64,000 nt of DNA, taken from NCBI RefSeq assembly GCF_032917945.1, contig NZ_CP136624.1:1426001-1490000 (forward strand). Direction: 5' to 3'. This document shows, piece after piece, positions 17,348 through 25,992 of this stretch. Position numbers and translations under genes: made by a program. This DNA is from Bradyrhizobium sp. sBnM-33 (GTDB lineage Bacteria; Pseudomonadota; Alphaproteobacteria; Rhizobiales; Xanthobacteraceae). The notes beneath the pieces were generated by a model, which worked only from the letters and a program-made list of their open reading frames with translations, did no database searches and had not been told where the DNA came from. Positions within the stretch are counted from its first letter, which is position 1. Every line of letters starts with the position of its first letter.

Positions 17348-18595
17348 TCAAGGGCTACTTTCAGCAGTAGCACCCACGCTGTGAGCCCTCGAAGCCGCAG
17401 CGGCAAAGATCGCTGCGGTATTCTGCGGCGCAAAAAATTCCGTCGGCGAAATCGTACCGGCGTTCAGACGTACAAATCCGTCCATGGCCACTTGGTTGCC
17501 GTGAACCGCCCCAAGCAGCCGTTGCAGGTCGGGTGGCGGCGGCTCCAGCGTTGCGAGATCGCAAGTGAATTCGTACATCGCCCCAACCTGCGCGTCTCGG
17601 GTGCGCTGATATTCATCCATGGCATCCTCGAATGGCCGTGCGCCTGAGAAAGACTCGTCGAGTGCTGTCGCGCAGAGTTCGGCATCGCGGAAGGCATCGA
17701 GAATTCCCTGTGCGGTAATGAAGTCCTTGTTGTAACCGGCGTCCCCCACGAGAGCCCAACCGGGGCCGTAGGGCTTTCGAAAATAGTTCGGGACGGCCGT
17801 GCCCGCGAACGGCGCTTCGCGTGTTGCGCTGCGCAGCCGCTTCGCGAAGTCTGGCGCCAAATCGATTGCTTTGAGATAGTTGCTCTCGATGTCCTTCTTG
17901 TTCTTCGCAAACTCCGCGTACGGCCATCCGGCAATTACGAGCGTAAGGTCGTCGTGGGTCGGGATTGCCGCAAATCCACGCTTCTCGCGAATATAGGTTT
18001 CAAATCGGCCGTTCATGGGCAGCCCGCTCCAATAGCTGTAGTAACCAGCCAAAAGTGGCGGCTTCTGGCGGTAATGTTCAGGGTGGACCGCCTCACTGAC
18101 CATTGAGTGTCGTCCGTCGGCCCCAACGATAGCGTCGGCATACTCGGTGACGGAACCGCCCTGCTTGGATCGACCCTTGATGCCGACCGCACGTTCGCCT
18201 TCCAAAATAATCTCCTCGACGGTAAAACCCTGACGGATCTCCGCACCGGATTCGGCCGCGGCGTCGACGAGCAGCTTGTCGAGAATCGTCCGCCGCGGGC
18301 AATAGGCGATTGGATTCTCGTCCGTGCCTGGGGCTCCGGAAATCGTGAAAGCGCCAAAGTCGAAGGAGTAGGTGTGGATAGGTGGGCATCCGGTCGCCAC
18401 CAACCGATCGAGCAGTCCCCATTGCGAGAGGGCACTCACAGCGAGGGGATGCAGGAGATGAGTGGAGATGGTGTCGCTCGGGAATGATGAGCGGTCCACC
18501 GCCAGTACCCGATACCCTTTGCGGGCCAGTAACATCGCCGTTGGCGAACCGGCGCAGCGCGCGCCTACAACAATCATGTCAAATGCCTTGCGCAT
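17348..18595 (-). CDS. FAD-dependent monooxygenase/oxidoreductase (PHBH fold)
   Basis: The 415-residue protein opens with the Rossmann FAD motif MIVVGARCAGSPTAMLLARK, carries the second FAD motif AIVGADGRHSMV (near residue 160) and the third, GWALVGDAGYNKDFITAQG (near residue 285). It resembles geranylgeranyl-reductase/halogenase-type flavoproteins, which oxidise or reduce hydrophobic or aromatic substrates. ATG 18595 has GGGAGG upstream. It is divergent from an AraC regulator with a 158-bp spacer, so that regulator is the likely controller. The substrate is unknown. Confidence 0.85.
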   Translation of the reverse strand: MRKAFDMIVVGARCAGSPTAMLLARKGYRVLAVDRSSFPSDTISTHLLHPLAVSALSQWGLLDRLVATGCPPIHTYSFDFGAFTISGAPGTDENPIAYCPRRTILDKLLVDAAAESGAEIRQGFTVEEIILEGERAVGIKGRSKQGGSVTEYADAIVGADGRHSMVSEAVHPEHYRQKPPLLAGYYSYWSGLPMNGRFETYIREKRGFAAIPTHDDLTLVIAGWPYAEFAKNKKDIESNYLKAIDLAPDFAKRLRSATREAPFAGTAVPNYFRKPYGPGWALVGDAGYNKDFITAQGILDAFRDAELCATALDESFSGARPFEDAMDEYQRTRDAQVGAMYEFTCDLATLEPPPPDLQRLLGAVHGNQVAMDGFVRLNAGTISPTEFFAPQNTAAIFAAAASRAHSVGATAESSP

Positions 18596-18753
18596 CGAAA
18601 CCTCCCACCAAATATTACGTGCCGGCCTAGGCAGACTGGTAGCGGCGGCCGGCCTTAAGGCCCAAAGCTACCCGAAATCCGAATCCCAAACTTTGCTGGA
18701 AATCCGTACTTCTTTGCAGCGTATTCAGGGTCCACGCTCGCCGGAGCAAGCAA
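18596..18753. promoter_or_regulatory. Divergent promoter region between monooxygenase and AraC genes
   Basis: The spacer contains a 12-bp perfect palindrome GGCCTTAAGGCC (18651-18662) and a smaller one, GCCTAGGC (18625-18632). Either could be a protein-binding site. AraC proteins usually bind direct repeats, so assignment to the neighbouring regulator is only a suggestion. Confidence 0.4.
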
Positions 18754-19737
18754 ATGGATGCCCTATCGGAGGTGCTGACCTCGGTGCGCATGACCGGCGC
18801 CATCTTCTATCACGCGGAGTGCACTGCCCCCTGGGGTTTCCAGGTGCCGCAACTGCAAAAGGTCGCTCACCTGCTTGCCCCCGGGACCGAGCGACTGGTC
18901 AGCTATCACCTGGTCACCGATGGAAAGGCGGTCGTGCGCTTCCCGGGTGAAGAGGATATAGCCGTCGGTGCGGGCGATATCCTGATCATCCCGCACGGCG
19001 ACGCGCACACGGTTTCAAACGGCTCGCCGTCGACCTTCCTCGATAGCGGAGCCTCGCTCGGCGAATTCCTGGCGGGCAATCTCACCACGATGCGGTTGGG
19101 CGGCGGCGGCGAGACGACCAGATTTGTCTGCGGCTACTTCGGCTGCGAGCGGCATGCGGATCGGCTTTTCCTGGCCGGCTTGCCGCTGATGATTAAGATC
19201 AATCTCCGCGGCGACCCGGCCGGCGAATGGCTGGAGAACTCGGTTCGTCATCTTGTCTCCCAAGCTGGATCGGGGCGACCGGGGCGATCGGTCCTCCTCT
19301 CTAAGATGGCGGAAGCGCTCTTCATCGAGACCATGCGCCGCTACATGGAGGCGTTGCCGCCGCAGCAGACCGGCTGGCTTGCGGGCGCGCGCGATCCGGT
19401 CGTTGGCGGTGCGCTGGCACTTCTGCACCGGAAGCCTCGGCATCATTGGACTGTGGACAAGCTTGCCGTCGAGACCGGGACCTCGCGCTCGGTCCTCGTC
19501 GAGAGGTTCTCCCGCTTTCTCGGCGAGCCGCCACTAACCTATCTGGCACGCTGGCGATTGCAGCTCGCCGCAAGAATGCTGCAGACGACGGGGGAGGCGG
19601 TGCTACATGTAGCCGCGGAGGTCGGGTACGATTCAGAAGCGGCATTCAATCGCGCATTCAAGCGCGAGTTTGGTATTCCACCGGGACAATTCCGAAGGTC
19701 GGTCTTCCAATCGGGACTCCCTGGCGGCGACAGGTAA
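18754..19737 (+). CDS. AraC-family regulator with cupin-type ligand domain
   Basis: The 327-residue protein has an N-terminal cupin_6-like sensor domain (MDALSEVLTSVRMTGAIFYH onward, with DILIIPHGDAHTV near residue 75-88) and a C-terminal double helix-turn-helix (about 215-315, LAVETGTSRSVLVERFSRFL and EVGYDSEAAFNRAFKREFG). This is the layout of AraC activators of oxidoreductase genes. ATG 18754 has GGAG upstream. Its divergent orientation with the FAD monooxygenase suggests that it controls that gene in response to the substrate. Confidence 0.9.
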   Translation: MDALSEVLTSVRMTGAIFYHAECTAPWGFQVPQLQKVAHLLAPGTERLVSYHLVTDGKAVVRFPGEEDIAVGAGDILIIPHGDAHTVSNGSPSTFLDSGASLGEFLAGNLTTMRLGGGGETTRFVCGYFGCERHADRLFLAGLPLMIKINLRGDPAGEWLENSVRHLVSQAGSGRPGRSVLLSKMAEALFIETMRRYMEALPPQQTGWLAGARDPVVGGALALLHRKPRHHWTVDKLAVETGTSRSVLVERFSRFLGEPPLTYLARWRLQLAARMLQTTGEAVLHVAAEVGYDSEAAFNRAFKREFGIPPGQFRRSVFQSGLPGGDR

Positions 19738-19891
19738 ACTCGCATCCCTTCCGGCGCGTTGTGAAGGTCCGCTGTTGGGACATTTGAGACATGCCCGCGT
19801 GTCCTGAGAATGTCCGTTCACCGGAGTAGACAGGAAGTCGCCATGTGCGATCAAACCGACGCGAATGACCAAAGCCGACGTTAGGCGTAGC

Positions 19892-20566
19892 CTATTCTGG
19901 CTCGAGCCGCGAGAACCGAAAATTGCAATGGCTTGCGCCGCCGGCCAGCGTTTGTGTCCGTTCGAGGCGAATGCCCCGTGTCGCGTAAGCCTCGAAATCT
20001 AACCCGCAAATGTGTGGCAGGATTTCTTGATCTCCGTGTCGGCCAGCGAACTTGCAGAAGCCGCACGCCTTGTAATTGATGCCGAACTCAAAATTATCGC
20101 CTGGGCCGGGCTCGACAAAATCATAGACGAAATCTTCCGGATATTCTTCCGCGTGGCTTTTTGCCGCCTGCTCGCGCAGAAGGGCCCGATTTTCCGGAGA
20201 CATGAATTGACGCCCCGATGCGAGCCGTTTGGCCTCCGGCACGGTCAGCAACTGAGCCTTGTAGCTTTCTCGTTCGATATCGCCGATTACGGGGAGCGCC
20301 ACGCAATGCCGACGGAGCACGCGCCCGATAGCCATAAAGCCCATTAATCGCATGAAGAAGTCGCTCATGCGACTAGCCGCACCACCGACATAGGGCATCT
20401 GAATGAGCACGATTTCGAACTCATCCATCACTTCTTGCCTGATTTTGCCTATGTCGGAGAGCTGCGCGCGTTCGCGCAACATCGTTTCGGCAAGATCGAG
20501 GCGCTGGCGCATGGCGGCTTCCATTGCGTCGCGATGGGCCAGATAAAAGGGATGAATTTCAGCCAT
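19892..20566 (-). CDS. L-2-amino-thiazoline-4-carboxylic acid hydrolase-like protein
   Basis: The 224-residue protein matches my knowledge of the ATC_hydrolase family (PF14196). An N-terminal helical region is followed by DFVYDFVEPGPGDNFEFGIN, then YKACGFCKFAGRHGDQEILP, HICGLDFEAYATRG and LERTQTLAGGASHCNFRF. The conserved Cys (CGFC, HIC, HCNF) and Asp residues are the probable active site. The founding enzyme opens the thiazoline ring on the way to L-cysteine, but most members have untested roles. ATG 20566 has AGGGA upstream. It is a single gene with no pathway partners beside it. Confidence 0.75.
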   Translation of the reverse strand: MAEIHPFYLAHRDAMEAAMRQRLDLAETMLRERAQLSDIGKIRQEVMDEFEIVLIQMPYVGGAASRMSDFFMRLMGFMAIGRVLRRHCVALPVIGDIERESYKAQLLTVPEAKRLASGRQFMSPENRALLREQAAKSHAEEYPEDFVYDFVEPGPGDNFEFGINYKACGFCKFAGRHGDQEILPHICGLDFEAYATRGIRLERTQTLAGGASHCNFRFSRLEPE

Positions 20567-20896
20567 GAGATTTCCCTACCCGCAGAACCAGCCTATTTCA
20601 GACTGGCCCAGCAATCCACCACCAAAGTCGGCTCCAAAGGTTGCAACGGGTCCACTTCTGGGCCCTTTCCGGACGTGGCATGATGCCCGACTTGAGTCTG
20701 CTATGCGAACCCAGACGGACGTTCGCCAACGCCTCTGGTTGGTGTGCCCACTTTCGATAGCTCGTTGATGCGCGAACGGAGAAGGTCTTCGGGCGCTGTG
20801 GGCGGGCAACTAAGTGTGCAACACCGATCAAGGGCTGTGGGATAACTTGCTCGTCTTGTTTTCGTCGGTTCGATTCAAGGGCGCGCCCTAGCGGAA
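20567..20896. other. Intergenic stretch without a supported gene
   Basis: Short frames on both strands here look like the recurrent spurious translations of Bradyrhizobium intergenic DNA. No promoter, RNA gene or terminator was recognised with confidence. Confidence 0.3.
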
Positions 20897-20931
20897 TCGA
20901 ACCTCACGCCTCATCCTCGCGCTTGCTCAGC
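20897..20931 (+). repeat. 35-bp direct repeat, right copy
   Basis: It matches 15412-15446 with one mismatch and spans the 3' end and stop codon of the YcjF-like gene. Integration at the 3' end of a gene with duplication of that end is the usual signature of an island, but no integrase gene is present between the copies. Confidence 0.7.
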
Positions 20932-21935
20932 AAATCCTTGGCGAGATCGGAGAGCGCAGGGCGCGGCAGTGCCGTGAACGGCAAGGGGCGTGTGACGTCG
21001 ATCGCGGCTAATCCCAGCCTTGCCGTGAGCAGGCCGTTGAGCACGCCCTCGCCGAGCCGTTGCGAGAGTTTTGCGGCGATGCCGTGACCGAGCATCTGCT
21101 GCACCAGGCTGTCGCCCACCGCCATGCCGCCGGTGACGGCGAGATGGCCGATGATATGGCGCAACAGGCTGAGCATGCCGAGCGTGCCGGGCCGGCCGCC
21201 ATAGAGCCGCGCCAGCTGCCGGATCAAGCGCATTGCGGCGACGAACACGAACAGCACGTCGATCAGCGCGCGCGGGCTCACCGCGGTCACGACCGAAACG
21301 CGCTGTGCGGCCGTTGAAACCAGCCGGCGCGCCTCTTCATCGAGCGGCGCCATCAGTTCGCGCTCGGCCAGCTTGATCATGTCGGCGCCGTCGATGATGT
21401 CGTCGGCGTGGCCTGCCAGCGTGGCGCGGGCGCGCGCCAGTTGCGGGTTTTGATGCGCGAGCTTGAGCAAGTCGTTAACGACGGCACGGCTCTCGGCGCG
21501 GTCGTCGCTGCGCAGCACCTCGGCGGCGCGCTGGTGCAGCTTTTCGATCGCCGCCAGCCGCGCCAGGCCGAACGCTTCGCGCGCGATGACGACGGTCAGC
21601 GCCAGTCCGGCTGCCACCGCAAATGCCAGCGCGACGTAGCCCAATGTCTGGCTGCGCGCGAACAGATCCTCGATCAGATTGACGACGCCGAGCCCTGTGC
21701 CGAGCAGCACCAGCCCGCCGACGGCCGACCAGAACAGCGCGCCCCAGCGAAAGCCGCGGCGAAGCGGCGCACGGGGCGCATCGACCGGTACAGGTAGCGT
21801 TGCGGGATCTGCCTCCGGCGTGATCTGCACCGTACCGCGGGCAGGGCGGCCGGTCTCCTCCGGATCTATCACGATGACGCCGGGGTCGCCGAGCTTGAAT
21901 GTCGCCGGCCGCCGATGCGGCGTTTTCTCGCTCAT
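20904..21935 (-). CDS. YcjF/TIGR01620-family membrane protein (DUF697)
   Basis: The 343-residue protein has a Pro-rich N-terminus, two membrane helices (about residues 66-88 and 98-120), a helical cytoplasmic section and a C-terminal DUF697 domain (about 205-320, with VSVVTAVSPRALIDVLFVF and GHLAVTGGMAVGDSLVQQML). Its ATG overlaps the YcjX stop codon (ATGA), so the two are translationally coupled. The pair is conserved across proteobacteria, is often linked to envelope stress, and YcjX is a predicted GTPase. The precise function is unknown. Confidence 0.88.
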   Translation of the reverse strand: MSEKTPHRRPATFKLGDPGVIVIDPEETGRPARGTVQITPEADPATLPVPVDAPRAPLRRGFRWGALFWSAVGGLVLLGTGLGVVNLIEDLFARSQTLGYVALAFAVAAGLALTVVIAREAFGLARLAAIEKLHQRAAEVLRSDDRAESRAVVNDLLKLAHQNPQLARARATLAGHADDIIDGADMIKLAERELMAPLDEEARRLVSTAAQRVSVVTAVSPRALIDVLFVFVAAMRLIRQLARLYGGRPGTLGMLSLLRHIIGHLAVTGGMAVGDSLVQQMLGHGIAAKLSQRLGEGVLNGLLTARLGLAAIDVTRPLPFTALPRPALSDLAKDLLSKREDEA

Positions 21936-23395
21936 TGCAGTCGGTCTCCGATCAGGAACTGAAGGGCGCGGTCGAGGCGGATGTGAGGCAGCGCGGGCTC
22001 GTCCTTGCCGGTGCGCTCCAGCAGCGGTGGCCGGAAGCGCAGGAAGCGGAAATCGGCGCTGTCGGACGGCATGCTGGAAAGGCCGCGAAAGCCGCCCTTG
22101 AACAGCTCTTCAGGATCGGCGGGCAGATCACCCGGAAAGGTCGCCACTTCGGTCTCGCCATCGAAGGTATCGCCATTGGCGGCCTCGCCCGATGCGGGCG
22201 TGCCGAGGATCGACGGCAGCTTCTCCCGGCCGCGCGCAACCATTGCCTCGCGCGTGGCGCGTACTGCTGATAGCGCGACCACGTCGATGGCGGCGCCGGC
22301 ATACTCGGCGCGGTCGGCCGCCTTGGCGACGGCGCGCCGCAGCACGGCTTCCAGCCGGTCATGGCTGGAATGGTGCAGATGATCGGCCTTGGTGGCGGCA
22401 AACAGAATCCGGTCGATCCGCGGACGAAACAGGCTGCTCAGGATGGTGCTGCGGCCGATCCGGAAGCAATCGAGAATGCCGGCAAGCGCGGCTTCGAGAT
22501 CGTGCAGCGCTTCGGGCCCGGCATTGAAGGCCGCGAGCGCATCGACCAGCACGATCTGCCGGTCGAGCCGCGCAAAATGATCGCGGAAGAACGGACGTAC
22601 CACGACGTCCTTATAGGCCTCATAGCGCCGCCGCATCATCGCCCACAGCGAACCGTCGGGCGCGGTGCCGTCAATGGACACGTCGAGCGGGGCGAAGGTC
22701 AGCGCCGGCGATCCTGCGAGGTTGCCTGGCATCAGAAAACGCCCGGGCGGCAGCAGGCTCATGGCAAAACGTTCGTCGCGGCCGGCGCGCAGATAATCGG
22801 TGAACAGTTTTGCGGCGGCGAGCGTCGCCTGCTCGTTCTCGCGGCCGCCGGGCTGAAGCGTCGCCAGATGCTCGTGCCACGGCGCGGCGAGCTTTGCGCG
22901 TGGGCCCTCGCGCGACAGCGCAAGGCTTTCGGCCGACCATTGCTCAAAACTCCTGTTGAGCAGCGGCAGGTCGAGCAGCCATTCGCCGGGGTAATCGACG
23001 ATGTCGATGGTGAGCGTGCGGTCCGCGCCATTCTGCCGCTGGTAATCGATGACGAGGCGCAGTTCAGAGATGTCAGTGGTCGAGTTCGGCCAGCGCCGTT
23101 CCTCGATCAGGGTGCGGACGTGGTTCTCATAATCGAACCGCGGTACCGCGTCGTCCGGCTGCGGCTCGAGCCGGGCGCGCGCGATCCGCCCCGAGGCATA
23201 CGGCTCGAAAACCGGAAACCTGCCGCCGCGGGTCAGGCCGTGGATCAGCGCCGTGATGAACACCGTCTTGCCGGCGCGCGACAGGCCGGTGACGCCGAGC
23301 CGCACGGTGGGATTGAAAAAGCTGTCGCCGTAATCCAGCAGTGCCCGCGCCGACAGGCGCGCTTCCTCGATGATTTCTGAAAAACTGGGAGGCAT
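21932..23395 (-). CDS. YcjX-family P-loop GTPase-like protein
   Basis: About 487 residues. The Walker A motif GLSRAGKT lies near residue 37 and the switch-like DIVDYPGEWLLDLPLL near residue 130. TKADHLHH is a possible NKxD-like base-recognition motif near residue 333. These mark the YcjX/DUF463 family of stress-associated P-loop proteins. I prefer ATG 23395 (MPPSFSEI). A TTG at 23431 would add 12 residues. The gene ends in a 4-nt overlap with the YcjF-like gene, so the two probably work together at the membrane. Confidence 0.88.
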   Translation of the reverse strand: MPPSFSEIIEEARLSARALLDYGDSFFNPTVRLGVTGLSRAGKTVFITALIHGLTRGGRFPVFEPYASGRIARARLEPQPDDAVPRFDYENHVRTLIEERRWPNSTTDISELRLVIDYQRQNGADRTLTIDIVDYPGEWLLDLPLLNRSFEQWSAESLALSREGPRAKLAAPWHEHLATLQPGGRENEQATLAAAKLFTDYLRAGRDERFAMSLLPPGRFLMPGNLAGSPALTFAPLDVSIDGTAPDGSLWAMMRRRYEAYKDVVVRPFFRDHFARLDRQIVLVDALAAFNAGPEALHDLEAALAGILDCFRIGRSTILSSLFRPRIDRILFAATKADHLHHSSHDRLEAVLRRAVAKAADRAEYAGAAIDVVALSAVRATREAMVARGREKLPSILGTPASGEAANGDTFDGETEVATFPGDLPADPEELFKGGFRGLSSMPSDSADFRFLRFRPPLLERTGKDEPALPHIRLDRALQFLIGDRLQ

Positions 23396-23667
23396 ACGGG
23401 CGGAAAGCTCGAGAGAGGCGTTGGTGTGCAATTACCGGAGAAGTGGCGATTGGCGGGCTGAAATCAAGCGCTTGTGATCGCCTGAAGAGGGCGATCCCCC
23501 CGGGATATCCGGCGGTTACCGGGAGCACGAAAATGCCACGACGATGGGATACTGGCATCGTTCGCCAAAGCGCATGACGACAGCCTTTGAGGGTGGCGGC
23601 GCCAACGGTTCGTTGACCTTGGAACCCCCATGTCCTAATCGCTCCTCACCAGCTTTCACGGGCCTGC

Positions 23668-24366
23668 ATGACCATATTCAAACTGAAGCAATTCGCATCG
23701 ACATCGATCCATGCGGCGGCGGGCGCTATGCATTGGAACTACGACCGCGCCGAGCTGATCGCCGATGGCGTCGTACATATCGTCGGCGTCTGTTTCGGGC
23801 TTATCGCCGCCACCACCCTGATCGTGCTGACGGCGGTCTATGCCGGTGCGTTCGAAATTACCGTGGTGTCGGTCTACGTCGCGGGCCTGCTCGCGATGCT
23901 GACCTTGTCGGCAATCTATAATCTCTGGCCGGTATCGCGCGCCAAATGGGTGCTGCGGCGCTTCGATCATTCCGCAATCTATCTCCTGATCGCCGCAACC
24001 TATACCCCGTTCATCGTGGAGCTGAGGGACAGCTATCTCGCGATCGCGCTGCTGATCGGGGTGTGGTGCATTGCGATCGCCGGCGTGGTGCTGAAACTGG
24101 CGCTGCCGGGGCGATACGACCGTTTGGCCGTCGGTCTTTATCTCGCGTTGGGCTGGAGCGGCGTCACGCTTTACGACGCCGTGGTGAAGGCGGTGCCGCC
24201 ACTGGCGCTGGGCTTTTTGGTGGCGGGTGGCGTGCTCTATAGCCTTGGGGTGATCTTCCATGCCTGGCAGCGGTTGCGCTTCCAGAACGCGATCTGGCAC
24301 GGCTTCGTCTTGCTCGGCGCCGCCTGCCATTATACGGCTATTCTCGATATGATGATCCTGACGTAG
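23668..24366 (+). CDS. TrhA/hemolysin III-family (PAQR) membrane protein
   Basis: The 232-residue protein has seven hydrophobic helices. Family residues are visible: the helix-1 segment AELIADGVVHIVGVCFGL, the SAIYNLWP motif, RRFDHSAIYLLIAATYTPF, and the C-terminal NAIWHGFVLLGAACHYTAIL with the conserved His residues that would bind zinc. PAQR proteins of this branch affect membrane lipid homeostasis and are not proven haemolysins. It is followed after 26 nt by an SDR gene on the same strand, so the two probably form an operon. Confidence 0.9.
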   Translation: MTIFKLKQFASTSIHAAAGAMHWNYDRAELIADGVVHIVGVCFGLIAATTLIVLTAVYAGAFEITVVSVYVAGLLAMLTLSAIYNLWPVSRAKWVLRRFDHSAIYLLIAATYTPFIVELRDSYLAIALLIGVWCIAIAGVVLKLALPGRYDRLAVGLYLALGWSGVTLYDAVVKAVPPLALGFLVAGGVLYSLGVIFHAWQRLRFQNAIWHGFVLLGAACHYTAILDMMILT

Positions 24367-24392
24367 AACTTTAGAAGACGGGGAGGGCGGCC

Positions 24393-25187
24393 ATGCGGGT
24401 GACGGGCAAAGTCGTGGTTGTCACCGGCGGCGCCAACGGTATCGGCAAGGCGATGTGCGAGGCCTTCCATCGTGCAGGCGCCGCCAAGGTTGTTGTCGCC
24501 GATATCGATCCCGATGGCGCGCGAGCCATCGCCACGCCGATCGGTGGGGCGGCCTTCAAATGCGATGTCGGAAAGGAGAAGGACGTCTATCACGTCATCG
24601 AGGAGACCGAGCATCAATTCGGCCCGATTGCGCTGTTCTGCTCCAATGCCGGCATCGGCGGCGGTTTCGATCCACTGTCGGTAAATGCCGGCGGAGACTC
24701 CGACGAACCGTGGCAGCGAAGCTGGGCCGTTCATGTCATGGCCCATGTCTATGCGGCGCGCCATTTGATTCCGCGCATGAAGGCCCGCGGCGGCGGCTAT
24801 TTCCTCAACACGATTTCGGCGGCAGGCCTGCTGTCGCAGGTCGGCAGCCCGGCCTATTCGACCACCAAGCATGCTGCCGTCGGCTTTGCCGAAAACCTCG
24901 CGATCTCGCACAAGGCCGACAACATCAAGGTCTCGATCCTGTGCCCGCAGGGCGTCGATACCAACATGCTGCGCTCGATCCCCAAGGGCCCGCAATCCGG
25001 CGACGGCGATCTCTCGCCGGAGCAGGTGGCGCAGGACGTGCTGAAGGGGCTGGAAGCGGAAACCTTCGTGATCCTGCCGCACCCGCAGGTGCTCGGCTAC
25101 ATGCGCAAGAAAACCGAGAATTACGACCGCTGGATCGCGGGCATGGCGAAGATCCAGGCCAAGATGCGGGAAGCTTATGGCAAATAG
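24393..25187 (+). CDS. Short-chain dehydrogenase/reductase
   Basis: The 264-residue protein has the classical SDR cofactor motif VVTGGANGIGKAM (residues 9-21), an acidic residue after beta-2 (VVADIDPDGA) suggesting NAD preference, an SNAG in place of the usual NNAG motif, and the catalytic set Ser in NTISAAG, Tyr-x-x-x-Lys in YSTTKHAAVGF. It oxidises or reduces an unidentified alcohol or ketone. GGGAGG precedes ATG 24393. It lies 26 nt after the TrhA gene. Confidence 0.88.
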   Translation: MRVTGKVVVVTGGANGIGKAMCEAFHRAGAAKVVVADIDPDGARAIATPIGGAAFKCDVGKEKDVYHVIEETEHQFGPIALFCSNAGIGGGFDPLSVNAGGDSDEPWQRSWAVHVMAHVYAARHLIPRMKARGGGYFLNTISAAGLLSQVGSPAYSTTKHAAVGFAENLAISHKADNIKVSILCPQGVDTNMLRSIPKGPQSGDGDLSPEQVAQDVLKGLEAETFVILPHPQVLGYMRKKTENYDRWIAGMAKIQAKMREAYGK

Positions 25188-25192
25188 TTTGA

Positions 25193-25294
25193 CCCTCATG
25201 GTGAGGAGCGCGTAGCGCATCTCGAACCATGAGGCCCGGACTGGGGCCTCATCCATCGAGACGCGGCGAAGACGCCGCTCCTCAGGATGAGGGG
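25193..25294. repeat. Palindromic intergenic repeat (CCTCATGGTGAGGAGC family)
   Basis: The left half (CCTCATGGTGAGGAGCG, then ACCATGAGGCC) and the right half (GGGCCTCATCCATCGAGACG, then GCTCCTCAGGATGAGG) can fold on each other. The layout and wording are those of a common Bradyrhizobium/Rhodopseudomonas intergenic repeat. Confidence 0.7.
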
Positions 25295-25310
25295 TGGCTC
25301 CTACGCCTCC

Positions 25311-25423
25311 CGTCATTGCGAGCGAAGCGAAGCAATCCATCTCTCCGCGTGAGGAAAGAATGGATTGCTTCGTCGCGTCGCTCCCTTGCGCAAACGCTTC
25401 GCGTTTGTCGCAGGCAATGACGG
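25311..25423. repeat. REP doublet (CGTCATTGCGAG family), copy 1
   Basis: The outer arms CGTCATTGCGAGCGAAGCG and GGCAATGACGG and the inner arms GCAATCCAT and ATGGATTGC are inverted. At least four more copies occur in the window (near 26.6, 28.5, 46.7 and 50.1 kb), all intergenic. Copies lie beside gene ends, where they may act as mRNA-stabilising or terminator-like structures. Confidence 0.85.
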
Positions 25424-25450
25424 AGGAGAGAATTTCGCGTCACTTCTCTC

Positions 25451-25882
25451 TTACTGGCACCTGTGCATCAGGCCATCGTCCAGGCGGACCATTGTGCCGG
25501 GCTGGCAGATGATGCCGTTGCGCGTTGCGTAGTCTTGGCTCCACACGCCCGGACCGCCGTAATAGGCGTAGGGAGCGCCGCCGCCCTGGTAGGCGTAGGG
25601 ACCGTTGCCGCGGTAGTAGGCGTAGGGACCGCTGCCGTAGTAGGCGGCAGTCGCTCCGGCTGCGACAGCACCGGCGCCCACTGCGGCGGCACCGGCCGCG
25701 GCCCGCCGCGCCTGCCGCCGGGTAACGCGCGGCGCCGGGGTTAACGGATCAACCGTCTGTGCCTGCGCGCGCTCGATAGATAGCGAAGCGCTCCTTTGTT
25801 CGCTCCAGTCAAACGAGAGCATGGTAGCGCATGCGAAGACGGAGACCGCGAGGGCAGCTTTTCTGAGGCTTGGCTGTTTCAT
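25451..25882 (-). CDS. Small secreted Gly/Tyr-repeat protein
   Basis: About 143 residues. An N-terminal signal peptide (KQPSLRKAALAVSVFACATM) is followed by a processed region with an Ala-rich helix (about residues 60-80), then imperfect repeats of GPYAYY/APYAYYGG (about 85-110), and a C-terminal domain with a Cys pair (ICQ...HRCQ). ATG 25882 has GGAG 8 nt upstream and is preferred over the GTG three codons before it. Such repeats occur in secreted proteins of rhizobia. Function unknown. Confidence 0.7.
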   Translation of the reverse strand: MKQPSLRKAALAVSVFACATMLSFDWSEQRSASLSIERAQAQTVDPLTPAPRVTRRQARRAAAGAAAVGAGAVAAGATAAYYGSGPYAYYRGNGPYAYQGGGAPYAYYGGPGVWSQDYATRNGIICQPGTMVRLDDGLMHRCQ

Positions 25883-25992
25883 GGCGTTCACTCCATGGTT
25901 GCCCCATGCCGAATTCTCGTGCGAACGTAGAACAACGTCAAGTAAACGCCGCGTGCGGAACTCGCGGGCGAATAGACGAACCTTTGAATCAA

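Noticed and set aside
20598..20831. Short minus-strand frame after the ATC-hydrolase-like gene
   Set aside because: Wording typical of spurious translation of intergenic repeats.
22361..23380. 339-codon plus-strand frame opposite YcjX
   Set aside because: Antisense shadow; YcjX has clear Walker A and family similarity.
25311..25423. REP doublet considered as CRISPR-like repeats
   Set aside because: The units are inverted pairs scattered between genes, with no regular direct repeats and spacers and no cas genes.
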